DNA from: Lasioglossum baleicum
Taxonomy: Eukaryota > Arthropoda > Insecta > Hymenoptera > Halictidae
Length of the DNA stretch: 64,000 nucleotides
Assembly: GCF_051020765.1 (NCBI RefSeq)
Contig: NC_134948.1
Span: 2,286,501-2,350,500, forward strand
Direction: 5' to 3'
The notes beneath the pieces were generated by a model, which was not told where the DNA came from, did no database searches, and saw only the letters and a list, made by a program, of their open reading frames with translations. The position numbers and the translations under genes were made by a program. Below are positions 36,488 through 47,976 of this stretch, piece by piece; the first letter of the stretch is position 1; the number at the start of each line of letters is the position of its first letter.

Positions 36488-38563
36488 TCAGACTTTCCCA
36501 ACATCTTTAGTAGCCAGTGCATGCGCTGCGAAATGCGCAGCCTTCGCTTCTGCCACTTCCGGGGTGTCGATCACTCTGCCATCAGGACCGAGAGGGGCAC
36601 CATAACCGTATCTATAAGCGTATGGTATACCAGAAAATGCCAAAGCACCATACGGATACATTCCTTGCTTCTTGGCAGCCTCCTGCAATTAAAAATAAAA
36701 CAGAATTAGTTCAACACAAAATAAAACAGAATTAGTTCAACTCAAAATGAAACAGAATTAGTTCAACTCAAAATGAAACAGAATTAGTTCAACTCAAAAT
36801 GAAACAGAATTAGTTCAACTCAAAATGAAACAGAATTAGTTCAACTCAAAATAAAACAGAATTAGTTCAACTCAAAATAAAACATGATAACCTCAGTCGA
36901 CTCCCATCTTTAACGAAACAAATAAATTTCCAGCAGATTCACTAATATCCAAAATTAATTTCCATGACACAATTCTTTAAAAAAAAGACGAATTTCTATT
37001 GCCTAATCTCCAGGAGATTGCTTCTCATTTGGCAAAGATATTTCTGCCATACACTATTGACTGAGTATGCGAACACAAGTCGCCTAGTCTGGATGCTTAG
37101 CCAGTCTACAGTCGCACAACCGTAGACAAACGGTTCATTAGTCAAAGTTCCAATGGCTTCGCATTTTTCCCCGGGCTATTACCAGTGCGTGAGCTGCAAG
37201 ATGAGCAGCCTTCGCTTCCGCGACCTCAGGTGTATCGACGACCCGACCATCGACGCCGATGGGCGCGCCGTAGGTAATTGCAGGTGTGAAAACACGGGTC
37301 AAGATAGGCACGTGTGCATAACCCAACGTGTTCCTGGCAGCCTCGTATGCCTGTGTGGCTAGGTGGGCTGCTTTCGCTTGTGCCACCTCTGGAGAGTCCA
37401 AAACTCTGCCATCATATGCCAAGGGGATACCAAGGTAGCCATAGGACACCAATGGAGCCAGGTATCCTGGCTGAGCTGCTGCCAAGCTGCAGAGTGCGGA
37501 GAAGGCGATCTGTAAATGAGGAGAAAAATTCTACGTAGATTAAATCATGCTGGGTGCATGTTAAGTCGTGTTAGTCATAGATCTGGCCAATGTGTGAGTC
37601 GTGTTAAGTCGCGCTAGGTCTATATTGAGTCATGTTAGGTCTATATTGAGTCATGTTAGGTCTACAGGGTGAGGCGCCAGAAACAGGCCACCTGAATAAC
37701 TCGGCTGATATTGGTGTTAGGAAGAAATGCATCACATGGAACTTGCTTGGTTCCGAGGGGGCATTAATCTGATGTTAGTAGCTTTTTTGTAGGTGGACGC
37801 GTAAAGGACATATGAAGGTCAACTTCATTTTTTTAAATGGAATGAGGTATTTTTAAATAACTTTATACTGACCTTTATACTATACCGAGCATTCTTAAAA
37901 ACTACATCAATCGATGCAGCTGGACATTCATTATAAAAAAGTACTAACCTATGTATGTCGAAAAGTTAGTAGTTCAGGAGATATTTCAATTTAAATAACT
38001 CTAAAATACCATTGCTGTAATTGTATTTTAGACTTATTTAAATTGAAATATCTCCTGAACTATACTAATTTCTCGACATACATAGGGTAGTACTTTTGTA
38101 TAACGAATGTCCAGCTGCATCGATTGATGTAATAAAAAATAGCTCCTTCCATTTAAAAAAATGAGGTTGACCTTCATATGTCCTTTACGCGTCCACCTAC
38201 AAAAAAGCTGCTAACATCTGATTAATGCCCCCTCGAAACCAAGCAAGTTCCATCGGATGCATTTCTTCCTAACACCAATAGCAGCCGAGTTGTTCAGGTG
38301 GCCTGTTCCTGGCGCCTCACCCTGTATATTGAGTCATGTTAGCTGTATATCGAGTCATGTTAGCTCCTTATCTAGTCATGTTAGCTACTGCTAACATATC
38401 GAGTCATGTTAGCTCTATATCGAGTCGTGTTAGGCCTATATCGAGTCATGTTAGGCCTATATTGAGTCGTGTTAGGTTAGGGGAAATCGTGAGCGGTCGT
38501 AGGCAAATTGAATAGTACTATGAAGAGCAAAGGATGCAGACGAATACTCACGATCGCTTTCAT
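36488..38563 (-). CDS. Cuticular protein A, 18-residue-motif family, about 177 aa, three exons
   Basis: Minus-strand exons are 38552-38563, 37183-37509 and 36488-36682 (534 bases, all phase 0). Exon 1 encodes only MKAI before GTGAGT. Exon 2 continues the signal peptide ([13 protein letters not shown]). Three motif copies begin at about residues 37, 91 and 147, each like [17 protein letters not shown] and followed by alanine-rich AAHAL, with Tyr/Gly/Pro spacers between. I chose the donor CTG/GTAATA at the end of exon 2 because joining there gives AAHALEAAKKQG, matching the QAYEAARNT after the first motif. Without that splice the frame ends 15 codons later at 37138. The family is known from structural proteins of insect cuticle (annotated elsewhere as larval/pupal cuticle protein H1C-like or cuticle protein 18.6-like). 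Chitin-matrix structural role inferred. Confidence 0.88.
36701..36882. repeat. 26-bp tandem array in intron 2 of gene A
   Basis: Seven near-identical copies of CAGAATTAGTTCAACTCAAA plus ATGAAA or ATAAAA lie immediately upstream (in gene sense) of the exon 3 acceptor. High identity suggests recent amplification. Confidence 0.92.
37560..38480. repeat. About 20-bp tandem array (GAGTCATGTTAGGTCTATAT) split by a MITE
   Basis: Copies of GAGTCATGTTAGGTCTATAT occur at about 37560-37662 and resume at 38327-38480 with TTAGCTCTATATC and TTAGGCCTATATC variants. The element at 37665-38324 sits between the two halves. It lies in intron 1 of gene A. Confidence 0.85.
37665..38324. mobile_element. 660-bp foldback MITE inside gene A intron 1
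   Basis: The ends CAGGGTGAGGCGCCAG and CTGGCGCCTCACCCTG are perfect inverted repeats with TA on both sides. The arms are almost fully complementary (for example GGTGGACGCGTAAAGGACAT at the left against ATGTCCTTTACGCGTCCACC at the right), meeting near 38000. No coding frame; Tc1/mariner-like by its TA target. A transcript of gene A would carry a long hairpin. Confidence 0.87.
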
Positions 38564-38661
38564 GGTTTGTGATGCTATCAGAGCGCTGCTGGGTGGTGAA
38601 CCAGGACTCGCCCTAAGGGGTACCGACTGTTATATGCTGTACCCTTACCAAGCACGCATCT

Positions 38662-38672
38662 CCTTTTATATA
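38662..38672 (-). promoter_or_regulatory. TATA box of gene A
   Basis: TATATAAAAGG on the minus strand, about 100 bases before the ATG, fits a start site near 38630. Confidence 0.7.
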
Positions 38673-40124
38673 TGTGAAACTGGTAGGGAGTCGTCGACCC
38701 GTAGGAGGGGACCACACCCTGAAGCCGCTGCACCTGAGGTGCTGACATTGACATTATGTTCGCGGGGCCCTGACGCTTCTCCTCGCGGGACCTGTCACTC
38801 ATAGGGTTCCACACTCCGAGGTCAGGTGCATGGCCGTCGATCCTCTCACAAACCGAACGAAAAACTTGACGACGGAATGATTGCGGGATGGGAGGGAAAA
38901 CCATTGTCCATCTCCTTGAGACATGTCGTAGTCGCTCTAATTTGAGGAAGGTCGCTGGCTTGGTCAGTAAACCTTACTGTCAGACGTGGGCTATCCTATT
39001 TATACTTCTGTGTTTAGATAAGGATATTGCTAGTTATACCGACTGCACACAGGCTTAGTGTTATGTTTGCACAGTGATAAAGACGTCTCATAATCTTTGC
39101 TGTTCTGCAGCAGTGAAAACCATCGCAACAAAGTTTCCAGAAAGAGTTCTCCGTCAGAAAGGAAACGACAGCTATGCATCGGCATACTGAATCATTCATG
39201 CTGCATTGTTTATGACATTTTTCAATACAATCAACGCCTCCGGGCGAGTGGAATTAAAACCTCGACAACCGTTAATCGCGCGTTTAGCCACTCTGATGTA
39301 AGAAAAAGAGAACGGTCTGATAAAACGCTTATTAAATGACGTTATAATTTTATCGCGGAATAATTTCTTCATTATTCAGGGAGTCAAAACGGCCTCGACA
39401 GGTTTCCGCGAAGAAAGGGACGCGACCAAACGAATTGCAATTAAAGTGAATGAGTTCCGCCGGGGAAAAAGTACCCGAGCGAAGGTTGTCGCGTCTCCTT
39501 GGAATGATCAGTCCTCGGTGATTGACTGTGGCGAATCGTTTGTCCCGCAGTTAACCGCGGATGCCACTGGAAGCAGCTCGCACGAATACAAAACCTGCGG
39601 AACTGGACCTGGCAAAGTTGTTTTAACGTTGCACCGATGCTTTCCTATAAATCTCTGGAAAAGGTTCTACATTTGCATTACAATGCATTACAATGAATGT
39701 CCCTTGTCAAGTAAAATCAACAGGAAGAAGTGGTCACCAGTGAAACTACAATTTACCAAATGGAATTAAGTAATTAATATTTTTCTCATTTTCTGGGGGT
39801 GTATTCATTAAAAGAACAATGGGATGATGAAGAGTAGGAAACAATCAGTCGGAAACGTACAATGCAGTTTTCTAATACTCGGCTCCGTTTCCGAGATATA
39901 CGCCTTTGAAGATGAGTCGCGCGCGCGAGCTATTGTCTGATCATGGCTGGCCGTTTCTACTTACCTTATATGCTTACGCGCGCGGACTTCACTTCGAAGG
40001 CGATTATCATTTAACCAAAGGCTTCCATGGAAAAATGTTGTTGCACGTTTTCGATGTATTTTTTCATGTAGAACGACTCTGCTATCTCAGATTTTTATTT
40101 AAACAATCGTAGTGTAAATTATAT

Positions 40125-40240
40125 CTGTATAAATAAAAGTCAAATGCTGTTCGTTGGTGAGCGCATCAATTGAGAACGGCTGGACCGATTTGGCTAATTT
40201 TTTTTTAATGTTCGCAATAGTCCGAGTAAGGTTTTAGGGA
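40125..40240. repeat. Probable dispersed repeat end (AACGGCTGGACCGATTTGGC)
   Basis: The phrase GTTGGTGAGCGCATCAATTG followed by AGAACGGCTGGACCGATTTG and a poly-T run resembles, from memory, the end of a repeat common in arthropod genomes. Family assignment and boundaries are not determined here. Confidence 0.4.
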
Positions 40241-41554
40241 AAGAAAAATTGGAAAATTTGGGAGAAACTAAAAGAGTACTTTTTGAATCATATTTCAATA
40301 CAACAAAAAAAAAACGAACGTCGCAGCTTTTAATCAATATTTGAATAAGAATTTACATTATCGACGTGACTGTTTGCATTATCGACATTATCAACATCCG
40401 CCAGTCAGTTTATCTCTATTCCAATTTATGAATTTACATTATCGACGAATTAAGCTATGTGTGTACAATTTTCTTTCATATTGTCAAAAGTTGTGACGTT
40501 ATTATTAATAATTAAATAAATCTTGAACCGGAAGGGTCCAACACACTTCCATCGGTGTGTACAAGAAACTGTTTCGTCTACAAAAAAATTGTTCGTCCAC
40601 CGAAACAATAAAAAAGGGTCGCATAAGCCGCGCGAAAGCAACGAAAGTACGCAGTCGACGAATTTCTGAGCGGAAAAAAGTATGATTGCGTTGATGCCGT
40701 GAAATTCATTCGCAAATAATCTCTCAGGATTTAGCAAAACCCCAGCGCAAGAATAGGCGTCACGCATGTATGCCTCTGACCACACATGCACACTGTTTCT
40801 TGCTGTCAGAATTTGCCAAATCGTCTAGCTGCCAGTTATGTAGTCCCGTGATTAAGTCATTCCGTAACGAATGAATGAAAGATTACTGTCAGATGAATTT
40901 TTTAAAACGAAACTAATAAACATGTCAATTTCGAACTTCGTGAATATATCTGGGTATCATAGAAGAAAATTTGCGTTCATAGATCATTGCTGTTTCTAGA
41001 ATGAATATTAAAAAATCGTGTTTTTCTGGCGTCGTGAAGGTGAGGAGGCCTGTTAAGGAAACATCTGTGCAATCGTCACGCGAGGCATGCCAGGTGTCTC
41101 AGGAATGGCCAGAAAATCGTGTCGCGTGTCCCGCGTCGCCTCCGCCACGTGGGCGGCTTAATAATGCTCAGATCGTGCGATACCACGCCGAACAAAAGCC
41201 CTTTCCACGGAATTCCAAGTAATCTCGACACGCCCGGCGGAGCATTGTCTTTAACTCGGCTTGCTTATCTTTTCGTCGTACGGTTAAGGACCGCGCTAAA
41301 CGATCATCGTGCCGCGGTATTAATTGGCGCTGTGCTCCTTTGTTGCGTGGGCGGCGGCGCCGTTCTTGGCCCACCGTCGACGGGCAAGGAAGCGTTAACA
41401 ATGAAAGGTCGTTAGAACGATTTTTCAACACTCCTTTTCCAGCTGGCTTCGGATCGCCTGGTGAAAGCGTCCATTTCAGGGGAAGAATGCTAACAAAATA
41501 TGAATTCTCAACGACTGCAAAAGATCTGAAACATTGCTACTACCAACATTTATA

Positions 41555-42100
41555 GTGAGGAGCATAACTGATTCCACACACTTTAAATCAGAATAATGTT
41601 TATATGAATGGACCAAACAACTTCAATTTCTCTGTAAGGCTAGAAGAATTAGTTTAGTAATGCATTTGGTCGGAATTGTGAAAAACAATACTAAAAATTG
41701 ATTTTTATAACTTTTTTAGCTGGACCAATAACGAAAATTTAAAGGATGTATTTTGTCAACCGGTATAAATTATATACGCTCTGAAAATTTCATTGAAATT
41801 GGTTACCTGGTTCACGAGTTATAAACGATCAAAAATGGTAAAACCTGCCACTTTATGGTACACTACAAATTACCACTTTTGATCGTTCATAACTCGGAAA
41901 CCAATTAACTAATTTCAATGAAATCTTCAGAGCGTATATAATTTATACCAGTTGACCAGAAAAAGTTGTAAAAATCAATTTTTACTATTCCGTCCAAGTG
42001 CATTTTTTAACATATTTTTTTACACGTCATTTACTAAACTAGTTCTTCTAGCCTTGCAGAGAAATTGAAGTCGTTTGGTCCATTCGTAAAAAGGTTGTTC
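41555..42100. mobile_element. GGAGCATAACTG-family foldback MITE, copy 1 (right end lost)
   Basis: The left part GAGGAGCATAACTGATTC and TTCAATTTCTCTGTAAGGCT is mirrored at 42040-42095 by AGCCTTGCAGAGAAATTGAA. The outermost right arm is missing compared with the complete copy at 55858. The loop region around 41850 contains AACTCGGAAACCAATTAACT-like inverted words. No coding frame. Confidence 0.75.
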
Positions 42101-43993
42101 TTTCAGATTTTTTAATTGAAAATTCTAGTCGCAAGATATTCAAGACCCCAGAGAGGTTCCAAAATTCAGTGGAATTTTAATCGGACCACACCCTTTGCTT
42201 GAAATATTCAAAAACGCGACTGCTATTAATTGGACAGGTCTCTGAAGATGTTTCAGCTTCAGAAATAGACACTTCCACAGAATAATTTTTTAGGCGATGA
42301 TTATTTGTCGAGATCGGAGCGTCAGGCACGTCGACTTCTTCCTTCCTGATCCAGGATCGTTCTCGAACGTTACGGGACGATTAGGTGTGTCACTAACCCG
42401 GTACAGATTGGCCCGCACGAGGCCAGGGACGGTTGTCGAGAGGGAATGCCTATTGTGTGTATCGGGCATCGACATTTACCCGATTATTTACGGTGTTATT
42501 CGCCAGTAGCGGATGTCATAAAGGACGGACAAGATTTCCCTTGACTGACATTTGCGGGACACCGAGTCAACGATTTTTCACGCTACCGATCCTGGGAATG
42601 CAAGGTGCAACGATTCCACAGCTTGTTACCACCGAGATCAACTCGCGACGATCTGATCCGAATAATTCAAAAACTGAAACCGGACAGCGATTTATCAGAA
42701 GATCTGTAATAATTAATTAGTCTATTGTGCCTCTTCTTGAGAAATATTTCACATGCTTGTCTCTCGTTCTGTTACATTCGCCACGGTTACGTCCGGGACA
42801 TATTTTCTGGCGAAAAAGCGACGCTAGAAATCCCGTCGTCATGGTTCCCCGAATTCTGTCGTTTTCCGCCATTCGTGCGTGAAACTCTCGATTAGCATAG
42901 TCTGTGCGGGTTACAATTACCCAACGTGGTTCGCCACACGTTTCGACAAAGGTTCGCCACCGTTTGCGACAGATCGATTTTTTCCCGATAGGAACGTTTC
43001 TCGACAAAGAACATTTTTTCACCGGGGTTATCTAATCTCCTTTCCACGGAACAATTAAGTTGTACATTGTACCTTTATCCGCCATTCTCGTGGGGACACG
43101 AGAAATAAATTAAATGTATTACAGACAAGAGAGAAAACAAAAGGAACGATTCGACAAAATTACGTTTTCTGGAACATATGTTTATTGAACCAGCCGGGTG
43201 ATCGCAGGATCGCGAATTACGCCGCGGAATTATTACACCGTAATGAACTTGTCCCAATTAGGTGGTCGGTGCTCGTTAGAAATGATTGTTTGGACGTTGG
43301 GTGTCATTGTTCGCGGTGTTTCGCAAAATGTAATTGCCCCGGGGCTTATTAAGAACTCGGGCGTAGCGCTACGTGACGGAATCCCGGTGAATTTGCATTG
43401 AAAATAGGGATCGAGGATCTTTGAGCATATTGCCATATGTGAAGCGTGTGAAATGACGGCTGGAACCATTTTTCTGAATTGAGCAAACCCATTGATCAAT
43501 GTTTCATTGTGCAAGAGACTATAAGAGACAAGATCCAAAAATAATAAATTCGTAGGACCGTCTTCCTGCAGCCCGATAGACTTCTCGAGGCTCGTAGAAA
43601 ATTTCCCAGACTGATTGGTCAACTTGAGAGTCCAATGCGAAATCGAGCCGCGTTCTTGCCAAAGATCGAATTCTTTTTGCTTGATCCAGGCAATCGCGAT
43701 CGCAGCGCCCGGGTTTCCATCATTGACGCAACGCAACCATTTCGCCTCGTCCCATTTCTTTCGCCGTGTTCCCCTGCTACCATTTTCCCTCCCTTCTAGG
43801 TCGGCACCCCACCCCGTTCGCCCTGCTAGATGTTTTCTATATTGCCAAATAGAAATGTCTCGCCCCACCAGGCCGGCCAACTACCCGACCGCTCATTATG
43901 TGAAAATCAAGGCATGGGACGCGTGCGTGTGCGTGCCGGTGTGTGCACCGTTGTTTACCACCGGCACAGTGGGCGCTTGTATTGTTCCACGAC

Positions 43994-44000
43994 TATATAA
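43994..44000 (+). promoter_or_regulatory. TATA box of gene B
   Basis: CTATATAAGG about 65 bases before the ATG predicts a start near 44025-44035, giving a short leader. Confidence 0.75.
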
Positions 44001-44060
44001 GGTGTACTCGGCCCATTCGGCCAGCAGAGAACCATCAGCTCGTCGATCCTCTAAGCAAAC

Positions 44061-44714
44061 ATGAGGTCCATCGTGAGTAACCATTGTTCAGACAGCTCCC
44101 GACACCTAACCTCACTCTTCATCGTAAGCCACGGGCACTCTGCGCCCTGACTACGATGGTGGGCACTGTGTTTTCGACTTTTTCTATTTCTCTTGTTGCC
44201 TTTTCTTGTTTCACACTTTACTTCAGCACCCAGTGTTCCATAGAAAGTAGAATACGTCGCCAGTAATTTTTATTTCGAATTTTTCCAGCTCCTCTTCTCG
44301 TGCCTCGTGCTCTCGGCAACAGCGCTCCCGGGCTACGCCCCTTTCCCCGCCTACGCGGGTTACCACGGTCCCCCAGCCCCACTAGCACACGACGGCAGGG
44401 TGGTTGACACCCCAGAGGTAGCGCACGCGAAGGCAGCGCACCTCGCAGCGCACGCAGCCGAAGCTGCCAAAGCTTCTCCACTCGGCTACGCTGACTATGA
44501 CGGCAGATACGAGGACTATAGCGGATCGTACGCTCCCGCACCGTTGCAGGCAGCCTATCACGGACCTCCTGCTCCTCTGGCCCACGATGGTCGAGTGCTC
44601 GACACACCGGAAGTGGCCCACGCCAAAGCTGCCCATCTCGCAGCACATGCTGAACAAATTTCGAAGATCGCTCATCTGTCTTACGCGGAGCCTTATCCCC
44701 AGCCCCTTTGGTGA
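44061..44714 (+). CDS. Cuticular protein B, 18-residue-motif family, about 145 aa, two exons
   Basis: Exons 44061-44072 and 44289-44714 (438 bases). Exon 1 encodes MRSI before GTGAGT. After acceptor TTTTTCCAG the frame continues LLFSCLVLSATALPGY, a clear signal peptide. Two long repeat units each read YHGPPAPLAHDGRVxDTPEV followed by [12 protein letters not shown], with motif starts at residues 39 and 104. The linker contains DYDGRYEDYSGSYAPAP, rich in Tyr and Gly. The protein ends YPQPLW. It is the simplest member of the cluster and lies head to head with gene A. A structural cuticle role is inferred from the family; no enzymatic residues are expected. Confidence 0.9.
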
Positions 44715-45113
44715 ACACAGGGATTGATCGTTGACTCTAGCAACCACAAGACAGCACTATGATTACATGATACAATTTCGTGGAACGTGAAGTGCAGTGG
44801 AGTCGGGTGCATTCGAGGTCGTTCCACTACTACAAGCGACTACAGCGATGCTAGTGGCCACTGTGACGCGGTGGGAGTAGCCCGGGGCGTATGGGCGTGG
44901 CCTAGCGCTGGCCTTGAAGCATCCGACTGCACTGCAGCGCTCACTGTGGAATTGTGTAGAGTCATAGTAGAAATTTCGTTCTTTTTCTCAGTACTTTTGT
45001 TTCGATGGCTGCATCCGTTGGTTCTAGGGTTAACCAGTATTTGTATTTATGTAAGCGACCGGCTCAGTTTGTAGATAGAGGTACTTAGATGTTGGATTCG
45101 ATGGGACTGTGTT

Positions 45114-45970
45114 TGTTGCGATTTGATAATAAAGTGATGGCATTATTTAACGAACCTCCTGACTTTCTGTTTCACTCCTTGGTTCTTTTTGCATTGTTCT
45201 TTCGGTGGTAATGTGGATATCTGTTTTATTGACATTTTAATGAAGCTCTGTGAGAACGTACGACAGATTTTTAATTTTACGACGGGCAGACGTATCTTCA
45301 GAAGTTGTTGGATTTGTTGCGATTTGATAATAATGTTTCTGTCACTTCGCGTCACCCCTCTATCCTTTTTGCATTGTTCGTTCGGTGATAATGTGAATAT
45401 CTGTTCTATTGACATTTTAATGAAGATCTTTGAGAACGTACGACAGAGATTTTTAATTTTACAACGAACAGATATATCTTTCAAAATTGTTGGTTTTGTT
45501 GCGATTTGATAATAATGTTTCTGTCACTTTGTGTCACCCCTCTATCCTTTCTGCATTGTTCTTTCGGTGATAATTTGAATATCTGTTCTATTGACATTTT
45601 AATGAAGATCTTTGAGAACGTACGACAGAGATTTTTAATTTTACAACGAACAGATATATCTTTCAAAATTGTTGGTTTTGTTGCGATTTGATAATAATGT
45701 TACTGTCACTTTGTGTCACCCCTCTATCCTTTTTGCATTGTTCTTTCGGTGATAATGTGAATATCTTTTCTATTGACATTTTAATGAAGATCTGTGAGAA
45801 CGTACGACAGATATTTCATTTTACGACGGGCAGATATATTTTCAAAAGTTGTTGGTTTTGTTGTGATTTGATAATAACGTGATGACGTTATTTAACGAAC
45901 CCTCTGGCTCTTTCTGTCACCTCTCTATCCATTTTGCATTGTTCTTTCGGTGATAAAGCAGATACATTTT
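45114..45970. repeat. Tandem array (182-200 bp units) starting in the gene B 3' end
   Basis: TTGTTGCGATTTGATAATAA recurs at 45114, 45314, 45496, 45678 and 45858. Units include CCCCTCTATCCTTTTTGCAT and GAGAACGTACGACAGA. The middle two copies are nearly identical. The 182-bp period is not a multiple of three, so the open frames inside are accidental. Later copies read AATAATG or AATAACG where the first has the AATAAA signal. Confidence 0.9.
45128..45133 (+). terminator. Polyadenylation signal of gene B
   Basis: AATAAA lies in GATTTGATAATAAAGTG about 415 bases after the stop. It sits at the first edge of the tandem array that follows. Confidence 0.6.
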
Positions 45971-46858
45971 CGACAATTGCCGGTTTCGCTACGCTACGAC
46001 ACTCCAAAGTGTTCAGATCGAATTCCTGAAATGTCACGTGTGCTGCGAGTGTCTGTCACGGCGACTTCCGAGTCGTTATCGAAGCGTTGGCGACAAGCTC
46101 GCTGTCCCGTTCAGGTCAGCACGCGCACAATGCACGAGGCGCTGGTCTTTGAACCAGGATAACTGTCGCAACGATCCTTATTTCAATGAGAAAAGGCTGA
46201 GTGCACCACTTGTGTCGCCGCTGCAACATGTCGCTTAGGCGAAAACGGCGCTCGATCGACTCGCCTGGCATTCGAAGAAACTCAGTCGAGCTTGATTGAG
46301 TTATCGGCGCCGGGAACGACGATGAAACATTTTCTAGCTCTATCAATAAATAAATCAGTAACAATATCTTGTATTTGTGACGTTCCTCCTGATTCCTCTG
46401 CGCTTACAAACATGTTTAAATTACGCTGAATGAAATAGCAAAGCCTCACTGTAATTTATTTTATCGTCAATGGAAGGTGAGGATTAATTTTTTCAATGTC
46501 CTTTTTGTGAATGGAAATTACTGCCCTTGCTCGTTTAATTAATATTACGCTGTCAGAGAGAAGCTAGTGTAAATAATCATGAGGTATTTCACTCGAATTG
46601 CCTTGCATCACCTGTTTCCTTATAGCAGTGGAACGCCGATTTATCGCTTGATTGATCAAGACTATTCCAGCGTTATTATACTGCAAGGTCGGTGTCACGA
46701 CTACCTCGTCCATTATTAGTATCGTTCTACGATTTTGGAATGCCATTTAGAAGATCGTGCGTTTGTTAAGAGAAACGGTGGGACAGCATTACTTGAAACA
46801 ATATTTATCTTAATGCTGCACTCAGTCAAACTGTTTCAAATCCAACAATTTGTATCAG

Positions 46859-47089
46859 ATGATTGCATAAGTTCGTGCCCGATTTGAAAATAAAATTCAA
46901 TGGTTAAATTTTAAAGATTGGTTAAAGATCTGGTTAAAGATTGGTCAAATTAAAATTAAAAAATGATTAAATTTTCTACAATTAGAAAAGAATGGTGACT
47001 ATATGTATAATTGATTAATAAAGTTGTATTCTTTAAAATTTAACCATTGAATTTTATTTTCAAATCGGGCACGGACTTATGCAATTATT
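46859..47089. mobile_element. Mariner-like MITE (ATAAGTTCGTGCCCG ends)
   Basis: Inverted arms of about 55 bp: TTGCATAAGTTCGTGCCCGA at the left and TCGGGCACGGACTTATGCAA at the right, continuing inward as TTTGAAAATAAAATTCAATG and its complement. The core between them is AT-rich and repetitive, and no transposase is present. GCATAAGT-type ends are mariner-like. Confidence 0.75.
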
Positions 47090-47242
47090 TAATAGATTTT
47101 AATTATTTCTGCATCTTCAACTTCAGTAATCAAATCTGTTCAACCTTATTTTTCCTCTACTATTTTCACAAAAAAGCTTTTTATACAAAAATAGATGTTG
47201 TAGATGCAGAAGTTAAGTAAAAATTCACTTCACTCATTAATA

Positions 47243-47444
47243 AACTGCGGATCTTCTTGCAAAATAAAAAATGTTCGTATCGCTTGCAGGACACAGGAGC
47301 CAAATAAAAATTGTATTCTCCTTTTAATTATATTATCCCATCAAGCTGAAACTAATACATCGATGTTCTTAAATATTTTTAACATATCCACTGTTTTAAG
47401 CTGTACGTGTCCATTATTGTTATAAACGCATAAAATCCGCAGTC
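47243..47444. mobile_element. GACTGCGG-family MITE, copy 2
   Basis: It begins AACTGCGGATCTTCTTGCA and ends GCATAAAATCCGCAGTC, with TA on both sides. The interior AGGAGCCAAATAAAAATTG and CTCCTTTTAATTAT parts match the 53360 copy. Confidence 0.7.
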
Positions 47445-47880
47445 TACTCATTAATATCAAGTCTAATATGTTGGAAATAATGTTGTTGTTTGTAAATTCA
47501 GCGAACCCCAAAAATTTGTCTGAAGCCATGATCGAGGAATATTTTTTTTAAAGCGGCATAGTGATCTAGCGACGGGCCAGCTATGGCAGTCCCGCCCATA
47601 GCAGAGAGCTCTAGCCCCGATAAATACCGAGGACGTCGGAATTGCATCCGCGATGACGTGCGTCCACGCTCCTTGTGTCGCATAGCTCTGCTGGGAGGTG
47701 AATTTTATTCCTGACGAGGTTACGGGACACGGTGTCATTGTTAATGCTTGGTAAATGTTACGGGGCAGGGCAGGTAGCCTTAAGGAGAGCATTTTCCTGG
47801 GTGTGGTTATACCCCGTTGTTGTGGCTGCCATAGAAAGGGGTGGGGCACGCAGGCTGGCGACAGAGCTCGACCGTACCCC

Positions 47881-47887
47881 TATAAAT
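47881..47887 (+). promoter_or_regulatory. TATA box of gene C
   Basis: TATAAAT lies 96 bases before the ATG, preceded by GTACCCC. Confidence 0.6.
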
Positions 47888-47976
47888 TGGACGATCCACG
47901 TTAGTGGAAGTCATAATGCGAATCTAAACCTCTATCAGAATAGTCGCTGGATCGACGTACCCCGAGGTTCGACAAG

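Larger units (their letters stand above)
38680..43990. other. Spacer between divergent cuticular genes A and B
   Basis: 5.3 kb with no gene I can support. It should hold the regulatory DNA of both divergently transcribed genes. Open frames, including one of 215 codons on the minus strand at 43233-43880, show no known domain. A foldback MITE lies at 41555-42100 and a repeat-like sequence at about 40125-40240. Confidence 0.5.
45971..47880. other. Spacer between genes B and C
   Basis: No gene is seen. Two MITEs (46859-47089 and 47243-47444) occupy part of it. The last 100 bases before gene C hold its TATA box. Confidence 0.5.

Noticed and set aside
37560..38480. CRISPR-like array of about 20-bp repeats
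   Set aside because: Units are contiguous without unique spacers and lie in an insect gene intron; it is an ordinary minisatellite.
43233..43880. 215-codon minus-strand frame upstream of gene B
   Set aside because: No recognised family, and it overlaps the promoter region of gene B on the other strand. No TATA box, AATAAA or splice support noticed.
45143..45882. Repeated peptide frames (SIEQIFTLSP, IIMFLSLCVTPLS) suggesting a coding repeat
   Set aside because: The unit length is 182 bp, not divisible by three, so the frame changes at each unit. The similarity reflects the DNA repeat, not selection on a protein.
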